A stretch of DNA of 64,000 nucleotides from NCBI RefSeq assembly GCF_001039355.2, contig NW_019773959.1, positions 239,441-303,440 of the forward strand, read 5' to 3'. A program made the position numbers and the translations under genes. Shown here piece by piece: positions 25,001 to 34,214 of this stretch. Each line of letters opens with the position of its first letter. Position 1 is the first letter of the stretch. Under the pieces are notes generated by a model. It was not told the DNA's origin and did not search any database. It was given only the letters and a program-made list of their open reading frames with translations. The DNA is from Lingula anatina (taxonomy: Eukaryota; Brachiopoda; Lingulata; Lingulida; Lingulidae).

Positions 25001-28000
25001 TACTCCCGTGAAAATGCACCGATTGACCCCAAATTTATGGAGATGAAAGATGACCTGAAGGGTAACACTTTCCAATAATATTATTGGTTAAGTCTGTAGT
25101 GTCTGAATAACAGGGCAAAAAAATTTTTTTTCGTAAAAAATTTCATTTTTTTGAAAATTTTGACCCATTTGACCTTGAAGTAAAGGTCAAAGGTCAAATC
25201 CAAGGGTATATTTGAAATCTACACATATGACTTTTGGAAAGCCCTCTATAGAAATTTTTCCCATAACTCCTTCCGTAGGGTAGATAATTAGGATTTAATT
25301 TTGCCATTTTTAGACAAGGGTGCATTGTAATGAGTGCCACACCCAGACCCCAATACCGACAAAGCCCAAATTTTACATGGAACGAGTTGAGATTATAGGT
25401 GACCTAAATCCATGAGATGGGTACGGGGGCCCTTACTGTCTAGGAGGAGAAGCGGTAACGGTACAATTAAATTATTGTTCATCTTTGACTTCAACAAATC
25501 TTAAGGATAAGATTTTATTGTTTAATATGAACAGTACCCAGCTCTTTGTAATGTGAATCTCACAAATTTTCTGGTGTCAAAGTTACACTGAATCATCTGT
25601 TAGATTCCATAAGGAAGCAAACGTACTGATGAGCTGAAGTAATATTTAAAGGGTTAAAAACAGATGTCAGGTTAACTGGGTACTAACAGATTATTTAACT
25701 GTAAATGCCATGTGTTTCCTGTTTGAGTGAGTAAGGAAAAAAGCAGAATACGATCTTTCTGAAAGGGATCTTTTTATTTTCCAATGCTTATTACAAAATC
25801 ATAAAGCTGCCACAAATCTGCTCTTGCAAGATGCATATAAAATTAAATTTCAGAAAATATAAAATGGCTAAAATAAAGGCTCCTTAGAGAAGGAAGCCTT
25901 TCAAGCTTGTTGACAAAAATCCCTTTCACGTTATCTTAAGTGTACAAAAAGAACAGTAAAAATACAGAAGTCCAATGTTCATATCAAGAAAAAATAAAAG
26001 CTTGATATGGAAGACTTCTTACTTTAAGTAAGAAACGAAGACATACCAAAACATGTTATCCGATCCTACCAAACACATTATATTCAAAACTGAAAACTAA
26101 GGAAGCACAACACTTGAAAAAAATTATATACATTTTTGTCCAACCAAAACTAGAACCCTAACAGCGTTATTGTTTTCAACAAATGACTTACTTTTTACAA
26201 ACTAATCTTAAACAATAAAGAGGCAAAACAAATATGCCTGCTTGAGATGTAAATGTTTCAAATATGTTAATTATATTCAACATTTGGTGAAAATTTCATG
26301 CTAATCATGAGATGAGAATAATAATTTACAAAGTTTACAGCTGTTGCCACTTTTTCACTTGGAATGCAACGTGTCCATGAACCAAATTATTTAATTAGAG
26401 AACAACTGAACACACATGCCAAATAGATCATGGACCTGTTTCACAAAAGAACTAAAGCCTGAAATTTGGTCTCAACTTTTAGACTGACATTTTAGTCCAT
26501 TTTATGTCAGCTGTGATGCATAATATCAAAGATATGAATGCTATATCACTATGGCACATTCAATTTAAACAACTAAAGAAAAAATGCGATCGACTTTGAA
26601 GCATATTTTTAAAGCATCTTTGATAATATTATTTTGTACCTTACCTACTTCTTTGAATCTAACCTAGTAAGTAAACTCTAGCATGTGACAAACTAATACT
26701 GACAAACAAAATAACTAAAATTGCACACAGTATTTTAGTTAAACAGAGATATTAGTGTTAAAATAACCTGAGACAGTGGTCTTAAAAGTTGGTCTTAGTG
26801 CATTCAAAACATTTTCTACAATTCCAATCTCTAGTCATAACAAACTCGTCAGTCTCATGAAAAGATTACAAACAAGGTATTTCAATAGTTTTATAAATTT
26901 ACTGAGCAAAAATAAAAATGCCCCATGTGAATTTTCTATACTTTTGTTCCGCATATAAAGTTTTTGTCAAATTTTACATTATCTTTTAATGGCTAAACAA
27001 TTTTCAATTGAAAAAAGAGGAATATCAGAATTTCCAATAGCTGCCTACTTATATCCTTGGGATGAAATAAGATGATAATTTCCCTCTTGTGCTTATTCTT
27101 TGTCTTGCACCTTACAACATACTTATTTTGATTAAATTCCAATTCATACAAAGAAAAACTGAAAGTATGGATTAAATATCTCCCAGCAATGTTTCAATCC
27201 TCTTTCTTCCTTTCCCCAGAACTTAAGTATCCACTGAGCAGTAGGAGGGCTAGTGGTGCCCCCACTGTCAATGTTTGTGTGGTTGTCATGGAGATGATAT
27301 AAAAATGCTGCCATGCAACACTGGCCAAAAGCATGATACATTGCTGGAACAAATGACAAATGTTACATGCATATAATTGTTTCAACTTGCTACACAGCAA
27401 TACATAGAATTTGAGCATACAAAAGCCATTTTTTAATATTATTAACATCTAGTTAGTTAAAACTCTATAAATTGAGAGATAAAATCCATATCTAGTAATA
27501 TTTCAAATAACCTGCTCTTTTGCCAAAACTATTACAGCATACATGCCACATAGGCAAGTACAGTGTTTTCAGGGTACTTAAGATGCCTGGAACATACTCA
27601 CCACAATCCTGCCCAGTAATACAGCTCTTTTATCCTCATCTGAGTGGAAGCCTGGTGCTATGAAGGACAGGAAGGCCATTCCAATATTCAGAGCACCAAC
27701 AGTGCGGTCCATATGAGAATGTATACCGTCAAGAATGAGATGTGGAAACTGAAATAAAAAGAACAAAAATTAATTTGAAGTATTTGTATTTGTCACATCT
27801 AAAACATCTGTCATACCTAATAGTACATTCACTTGTCACATCTTACACAATCAACATCATCTTTATATCCCTTTGTCCATCTGATATGTCTAGCCTTTGT
27901 GAATGTGACAGCTGGCTGTTTTGCATCAATAATTGACTTAAATACAGATAACATGACATGGTCATTTTATTCATGGATATTTCTATTTTTTAATGATGTG

Positions 28001-31000
28001 AAGATCAGAATGCTGTCACAGCGTAAGATGCATAATATTACTGCAATTTTGAAATCTCTCAAAACTCTCTCAAAATATGGACAGAAACTGAGAAATCTGC
28101 AGGTAATAAATCATGTCACAAACAAAGCAAAGCAATGAGCACTTGTGTCCATAATGAATTTTTGAAGACAACCAAGCTTTATAAGCACCAGCTGGGGCAT
28201 TTGTCCACAGATAGAGGCTACAATAGTACTTTTTTTTATACATAATGTTAATGCAAGACTAAAAATATGGAAGGAATGCTTACTAAACACTGGACTGTAC
28301 TCCCAGCAAATGTAGCCATTACAACTCCCCCGATGAAGATAACAAAAAAGTCCCTCCTTAGGCTGTGGTCCAACCCTGACGAGGTATTCTCTGCCCCTCC
28401 TCCCCACTCCACTGTTCTCAGAAGCTGGATGATGTTTCCAAGGTCCCATAGTGTTGTTCCCAGTATGCCAAACCAATAATTCTGCAATGAAATTNGTCAA
28501 ATTTTACATTATCTTTTAATGGCTAAACAATTTTCAATTGAAAAAAGAGGAATATCAGAATTTCCAATAGCTGCCTACTTATATCCTTGGGATGAAATAA
28601 GATGATAATTTCCCTCTTGTGCTTATTCTTTGTCTTGCACCTTACAACATACTTATTTTGATTAAATTCCAATTCATACAAAGAAAAACTGAAAGTATGG
28701 ATTAAATATCTCCCAGCAATGTTTCAATCCTCTTTCTTCCTTTCCCCAGAACTTAAGTATCCACTGAGGCAGGTAGGAGGGCTAGTGGTGCCCCCACTGT
28801 CAATGTTTGTGTGGTTGTCATGGAGATGATATAAAAATGCTGCCATGCAACACTGGCCAAAAGCATGATACATTGCTGGAACAAATGACAAATGTTACAT
28901 GCATATAATTGTTTCAACTTGCTACACAGCAATACATAGAATTTGAGCATACAAAAGCCATTTTTTAATATTATTAACATCTAGTTAGTTAAAACTCTAT
29001 AAATTGAGAGATAAAATCCATATCTAGTAATATTTCAAATAACCTGCTCTTTTGCCAAAACTATTACAGCATACATGCCACATAGGCAAGTACAGTGTTT
29101 TCAGGGTACTTAAGATGCCTGGAACATACTCACCACAATCCTGCCCAGTAATACAGCTCTTTTATCCTCATCTGAGTGGAAGCCTGGTGCTATGAAGGAC
29201 AGGAAGGCCATTCCAATATTCAGAGCACCAACAGTGCGGTCCATATGAGAATGTATACCGTCAAGAATGAGATGTGGAAACTGAAATAAAAAGAACAAAA
29301 AATTAATTTGAAGTATTTGTATTTGTCACATCTAAAACATCTGTCATACCTAATAGTACATTCACTTGTCACATCTTACACAATCAACATCATCTTTATA
29401 TCCCTTTGTCCATCTGATATGTCTAGCCTTTGTGAATGTGACAGCTGGCTGTTTTGCATCAATAATTGACTTAAATACAGATAACATGACATGGTCATTT
29501 TATTCATGGATATTTCTATTTTTTAATGATGTGAAGATCAGAATGCTGTCACAGCGTAAGATGCATAATATTACTGCAATTTTGAAATCTCTCAAAACTC
29601 TCTCAAAATATGGACAGAAACTGAGAAATCTGCAGGTAATAAATCATGTCACAAACAAAGCAAAGCAATGAGCACTTGTGTCCATAATGAATTTTTGAAG
29701 ACAACCAAGCTTTATAAGCACCAGCTGGGGCATTTGTCCACAGATAGAGGCTACAATAGTACTTTTTTTTATACATAATGTTAATGCAAGACTAAAAATA
29801 TGGAAGGAATGCTTACTAAACACTGGACTGTACTCCCAGCAAATGTAGCCATTACAACTCCCCCGATGAAGATAACAAAAAAGTCCCTCCTTAGGCTGTG
29901 GTCCAACCCTGACGAGGTATTCTCTGCCCCTCCTCCCCACTCCACTGTTCTCAGAAGCTGGATGATGTTTCCAAGGTCCCATAGTGTTGTTCCCAGTATG
30001 CCAAACCAATAATTCTGCAATGAAATTTAAAAATAATTGAAAATAATGGAAAATGAAAATAATAAAAATTAGCATTCTTCCCTTACATTTATCTTAAAAT
30101 CTAACAATTTCACCTAACAAATCTGGCAGTATCAGTTCACTCACTCTCTCTGCAGCCCAATTTTCTCTCTTTCGCCCGGAGTTTCAAAGGGCACTTGAAA
30201 ATCACCTTTCTACTATCAGTACACCTCTGCTGTCTCACATTAGATAGTAGAGAGGTGAGTTCTCAGTACTCTCTAAAACTCTGGGTACTTTCAATTGATT
30301 CTGCCTCACATTTCAGCATATGTCAATTATGTCTTTTGTCTATCAAGCAGATAGAAATAAGAGAGTAAAAACAACTGACTATAATATGACAAGATGAATT
30401 CTAATGGTTCACTCAGCTGTTCATGCCTAGTAAATGACATTAAATAAATCTAATCACCCATCATTTATTCCTGACTTTGTTGACTGCCCAATTAGCTTAA
30501 GAACATCAGCCTGATATACCTATCTTGTATAGAGCAGTCATGTGTGTGCATGTAACCACACATAGACAGTTGTTAAAAGTGACTGTAAACTGCTACCAGT
30601 ATCTGTGGGAGAAATCCGAGGCTGTAGGAAATTAGTGTGGGTAGTCAGCAGAACAACTTAACACCAAAACAACATATCACAGCATATGAATCATTCAGGC
30701 AGCAGCCAAACCTAACATCACAGCATATGAATCATTCAGACAGCAGAAACTGCAGATAGTAAGACATGTTTACCACCATAGCAAAAACATGAAATATGCA
30801 TTCAGTTTGAAACTGAAAGCTTTTCTACAGACTGTTATACAGAAGAAACATTTTAGTGCTCTCTAACGAAAAACCATTTCTCCATGAGTGACATTTCTGT
30901 TTAAGTGCCAAAACAAACTGGGTGCTATTGCATTCAAGATCTGTGAATCCCAAGAGAAAAATTAGCTTACTGCACGTGCAGGTTTAATGTTACCATTGCA

Positions 31001-33969
31001 TGGATTTTACCTTGGGTAAAAATTTATAGCCATGTCCAAGCTGTTGATTAAGATCATGGTAATATGTACTCATAAGTTTCACACACATGATTATGCAAGT
31101 ACGAACACACACATCACTTAATAACTATGGTATTGTATTTATTTCAATCTGAATTTTTCTGTCCACTTTCTTGTACATAATGTTTATACATTTCTACATC
31201 TCCCAAACAAATCTGGCTAATACTCAGTCACACCATTATCTAAGCATCATACCTGTTGGGTAAACCTTCCATGTTTGGCTTGAGCATTGGCATATTGGGC
31301 ATATATCATGTAGATCAGTATAAGAGAGGCACTCTGAAAAAGATCAACATTAAGTTTTATATTGCAATTAATGACTACATTAAAGTTTTATAAAAATAAC
31401 TATCATAGCCTGATAATGTTGCATTTGTTTCATTGTTGCACATTTTACGCTGTACCTGTGATGTTAGCATAACCTTGAGTAACAGTTTAATGAAAATTCA
31501 GGACTGGCTTTGGGGAGCAGCATCATAATGCTGACTTCTGAGAGATCAGTTTCCAACAGACAATGGCAGATCTAGGCAGAGGAAGCAGGCAAGTGCCCCC
31601 TCCTTAGCTTCTGAGACACCCCTCTTCTCCCCCTCCCCCACTAAAAAATCAATAAACAAAAGACATAAGAAGTTAAATAAGAGAAAACAATTTTCACATT
31701 CCTGTTTATATTACAGTTAAACTGTCCTAATTTACAGTTTAATACTTGGCGAGTAAAACCAGGTAATTCTTCATCTGTGGGTGGGTGTGAGACTGACACT
31801 TGAAAAGAGCAGACATTTTTATATCCCTACAGAGTATAATGATACTTACCAATACCCTGGTGATAAGCATAGTTACTTGCACCGTCTCATCACTGGAGTT
31901 TCTACTCAATGCCCACACCACTGCAGATCCAAGGAGTGTTGCAGCTACCATGTGGCAAAGTAAAACATGACCAGAGTCTATAACAAGATCTGCCTAAGTA
32001 AAAAAGAAAAAAAGAAAAAAAAAGGTAAAAATTGGAAGGTGAATAACATGTTTTATATAAAATGAATACACTTTTTCCTTCGCTGTGTCTGGCTAAAAAA
32101 TTTTTAAAAATTAAAAAAAAAATAATAATAATAATAACAGTACATACCCGGTATGTACTGTATCATCAAGTTATCAATACAGAACATTTATTAACATGCA
32201 AAACATTGTCTGCATATGTACTGCAGTACACATAATTCTTCATTTATTCTTTTCATCTGGGCAGAATAATTTGTAACATACCAGTATAAATGATAGCTGA
32301 AGTTATTGGTAATTTCCCCGAAGTACAAAACTTACCTGCAAAGGCAAAATGCTCTTTGGGAAGAAAAACCACACTCCAAAGACGATCGTTGAAATCATGT
32401 CTATCAGCATCCATGCTCGTCTTCCTGACACAATCGCAACAAAGAATGTGAAAATAAAGGACCCTGTGCAGACATAGTCTTCCGTCTCCATATCTCCCTG
32501 TCCTCCAACAACAAGGGATTACCTGCCTTCTCAGTTTTAACGTCCGTCAAACGTCCGTCTGCAGCATGGAAGTCTGCAAAAGCTGTGTGACCGGCCTCTC
32601 TCTGATTTGACCTATTTACTATTTAGATTTATAGGGGTGACGTCATTTGTGGGATTCCCTTTGGGGAACCCCCAGGTGCGTGAATGTAAATGGGATCTCA
32701 AATTAAAGTGGTTAAAAGCTAGCACTGTAACGTCAGTGTCAAGATGTTTTTGAACATCGTGCTTATGTTATATAAATATATATTTTAGTGAGTGAAATAA
32801 TGCTAAATTTTGTCAGATGAATTTTTCATTTTTTTTTTCAAAATGTGGCTCGACATTATTTTCTTTACAACAAAGGCAGTGTCAATGTTTTAAAACACAT
32901 TGCAGGATGGATTTACTGCTTTGCACATGGCCAGCAAATACAACCACCCAGAAGTTGCTAAAACACTTGTCCCAGCGGTGCAACACAAATATACAGTGCT
33001 CGGTAAGTAATGTAAGGTTCTTTTTACCTATTAATATGCTTTAAGTGAAATTAATCAGTTGTACAACAGAGGATGAAAATTATGAAGACATGGTACTTAA
33101 CTGTGACACACATTCTTTAAAGAACATTTTTTGTGTTTTCAGTTTGGCTGGACAGCCATACATTATGCAGCTATCAACAGCCACTTGGATGTGGTGACAG
33201 CCTTGCTCTCAGCAGGATGTGACATTGAAATAACTGACAATGTATGTTACTCTGGTTTACTAAGAAATAAGTCAATTGGGGGGGTTCTAGAAGTCTCCTT
33301 TTGCAAAAAAAAAAAAAAAAAAAAATTGCTCAAATAACGTGCTAAAATTCCTATGGCTGTCATTGATAATTAGTTTTTATGGTAATAACTGACATTTCTT
33401 CTGATCAAATATTCCAGGATGGTCACAGGGCTGGGGACTTGGCTACAAACATGGAGATCAGAACTTTGTTGCTTGGAGATGAAGCCATGGAAATAATTAA
33501 ACTGAAGCAAGCTGCAAATCTAGAGGCCAGAATAACCATAGCTAAAACCGAAGAGAAAAACAAAGCCAAAACATCAGTTCAGTCCAAGTCTGGCAAAACA
33601 TCTAAAAAAGGAAGTAATGTTGCAATGAATACTAAAAAGGCTGGCAAAATTCCAAATGATAAAAAAGATGACAGCAAAGGTGATAAATCATCATCTGATC
33701 CCCAGTTATTGGTAGAATTCTTACAAAAGTGTATGGCAGCCATGGAAGAATTAGAACCCACAGACCAAGTTCATTTTCAAATGCAAGTGCTAGAACTTTT
33801 GGATATAGAAAAAATGGACGACTCCCAGGAGAAAAGTGCAAAATTGGTTGACAACCTTGAAAATGTGGAGAAATATCTGGACATGAGATTCTGTGGAGAA
33901 GAAATGCCACCAATGATAACTGACTGCTACAATATGATTGACCTTATGAAGACAATGTTTCAAGGATGA
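19060..33969 (+). CDS. Ankyrin-repeat protein with Lys-rich linker and helical C-terminus
   Basis: Five exons: 19060-19170, 20015-20113, 32906-33002, 33143-33241, 33418-33969, about 319 residues. The start ATG at 19060 has an in-frame TGA nine bases upstream. Exons 2 to 4 each encode about one ankyrin repeat (33, 32-33 and 33 codons, phase 0): for example LGWSSLHAASSNGHTDTVK, DGFTALHMASKYNH and FGWTAIHYAAINSHLDVV. The last exon has a lysine-rich linker with KAKTSVQSKSGKTSKKGS, then an acidic helical segment (LLVEFLQKCMAAMEELEPTD to the end). Ankyrin repeats usually bind other proteins; no partner can be inferred. I do not recognise the orthologue. Exon 3 is 97 nt, which breaks the frame into exon 4 (see findings). 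Intron 2 is 12.8 kb and contains the minus-strand membrane-protein gene and repeated DNA. AATAAA at 34096-34101 is a likely polyadenylation signal. Confidence 0.82.
20205..21718 (+). repeat. Duplicated intronic block, copy 1
   Basis: It matches 25465-26966 over its whole length with scattered substitutions and small indels, and ends at the single N at 21719. It is non-coding DNA of the ankyrin-gene intron. The short open frame within it occurs in both copies and looks like chance. Confidence 0.9.
21719..21719. other. Single-N assembly joint
   Basis: One undetermined base exactly where copy 1 of the intronic duplication stops and unrelated satellite-like DNA starts. I infer a contig boundary. 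Confidence 0.8.
21730..22570 (+). repeat. Tandem repeat, unit about 195 bp
   Basis: Successive units begin with aaatagttaaacgttaataa near 21876, 22070, 22262 and 22461, spacing 192-199 bp, with an earlier diverged unit near 21739 and a stray start near 23062. Each unit also carries aaatttggacagatgatgca and aaatctgtgataagctcatc. It has no coding capacity. Confidence 0.85.
22760..22967 (-). CDS. Possible terminal exon or coding relic, unrecognised
   Basis: On the minus strand a good acceptor (tttccatacag) precedes an open stretch of about 68 codons that ends in a stop at 22760. The tail contains YMCTIDGMWQRWYVKWSAKP, unlike the surrounding low-complexity frames. No partner exon was found, and the stretch lies inside repeat-rich DNA, so it may belong to a mobile element or be chance. 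I do not recognise the family. Confidence 0.2.
23210..24300 (+). repeat. Dispersed repeat, unit about 146 bp, with an inserted block
   Basis: Units carrying aggtcaaaggtcaatttca recur at 23235, 23988 and 24134. The last two are adjacent, period about 146 bp, and share gccagtatatgacttcctat and ctatggacctatctctgcca. Between the first unit and the others lies a block of about 650 bp (about 23310-23975) full of AATCACG and AATCATG motifs. Confidence 0.8.
24353..24636. other. Assembly gap (284 N)
   Basis: A run of N. Both flanks carry related sequence (aaataaagaaaa, then gtcattttggtcaaa), so the gap lies within a tandem repeat. Confidence 0.99.
24637..25464 (+). mobile_element. Repetitive, mobile-element-like DNA
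   Basis: It continues the repeat region after the gap and stops sharply at 25464, where copy 2 of the duplicated intronic block starts. It contains another AGGTCA-A-AGGTCA at 25183. There is no long open frame. I infer that it is the right end of an insertion in one haplotype. The class of element is unknown. Confidence 0.45.
25465..26966 (+). repeat. Duplicated intronic block, copy 2
   Basis: It is homologous to 20205-21718. Unlike copy 1 it runs on without a break into the membrane-protein gene, so this is probably the natural context. Confidence 0.9.
26966..28494 (+). repeat. Duplicated block with membrane-gene exons 4-6, copy A
   Basis: It is almost identical to 28496-30027; the only differences noticed are three single-base indels. 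The copies are separated by one N at 28495. Copy A keeps the full reading frame of exon 6. Confidence 0.95.
27194..32491 (-). CDS. Multi-pass membrane protein, unrecognised family, nested gene
   Basis: Six exons in minus-strand order: 32491-32336, 31993-31850, 31333-31253, 28481-28284, 27748-27602, 27343-27194, all phase 0, 291 residues. A second set of exons 4-6 (30014-29817, 29280-29134, 28875-28753) is an assembly duplicate. The protein is mainly hydrophobic, about seven or eight helices. The first half (RRAWMLIDMISTIVFGVWFF, then GHVLLCHMVAATLLGSAVVW) resembles the second (HMDRTVGALNIGMAFLSFIA, then QCIMLLASVAWQHFYIIS) in layout, suggesting an internal repeat. The last four residues are KKED, which fits the KKXX signal for retrieval to the ER. 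No enzyme motif is visible and I do not recognise the family. The whole gene lies antisense inside intron 2 of the ankyrin gene. Exon 6 is read in the frame set by exon 5; the alternative frame is longer but not splice-compatible. Confidence 0.85.
28495..28495. other. Single-N assembly joint
   Basis: It separates the two near-identical blocks; the block to its left ends and the block to its right begins at this base. Confidence 0.85.
28496..30027 (+). repeat. Duplicated block with membrane-gene exons 4-6, copy B
   Basis: It repeats copy A. In exon 6 (28875-28753, minus strand) two extra G bases shift the frame, so translation ends early in PLALLPASVDT and the KKED end is lost. Confidence 0.95.
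30028..31252 (-). other. Intron 3 of the membrane-protein gene
   Basis: Non-coding. It contains a short direct repeat, atcacagcatatgaatcatt, near 30676 and 30717. Nothing else is recognised. Confidence 0.65.
32492..32905. other. Upstream region of the membrane-protein gene, inside the ankyrin-gene intron
   Basis: Between the ATG of the nested gene (32491, minus) and ankyrin exon 3 (32906, plus). The promoter of the nested gene should lie here. No TATA box or other motif can be assigned with confidence. Confidence 0.4.
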
Positions 33970-34095
33970 GACAGAAGTAAAACATACTTCAACCAAGTGT
34001 GTGTCATGTTTTGGGAAAATGGAGCTTATATTTTTTGGTCTCCAAATTTCAGGTGCTGTAAAATTAACTAGTTTTTGCTTTTTGTAAGGGTAAAC

Positions 34096-34101
34096 AATAA
34101 A
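34096..34101 (+). terminator. Polyadenylation signal of the ankyrin gene
   Basis: AATAAA 127 bp after the stop codon. Confidence 0.7.
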
Positions 34102-34137
34102 ATTGCATTTCAGTTAAATGTTTTTACCAAAGACAGT

Positions 34138-34143
34138 TTTATT
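34138..34143 (-). terminator. Polyadenylation signal of WARS2
   Basis: AATAAA on the minus strand, 72 bp past the WARS2 stop. It lies only about 40 bp from the signal of the converging ankyrin gene. Confidence 0.65.
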
Positions 34144-34214
34144 TTTCCCTTATAAAAATGAGCAAAGCCAATGGCAGATTCAAACATACGACATATTCAA
34201 AGTAAAACAGTTAA

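Noticed and set aside
21527-26958. Identical 60-codon frames at 21527-21709 and 26776-26958
   Set aside because: They lie in the duplicated intronic block; the repetition reflects duplication of DNA, with no splice context or protein-like composition.
27144-27359. Longer 71-codon reading of membrane-gene exon 6
   Set aside because: It is in a different frame from that set by exon 5. The phase-0 reading ends at 27194 and gives a continuous hydrophobic segment.
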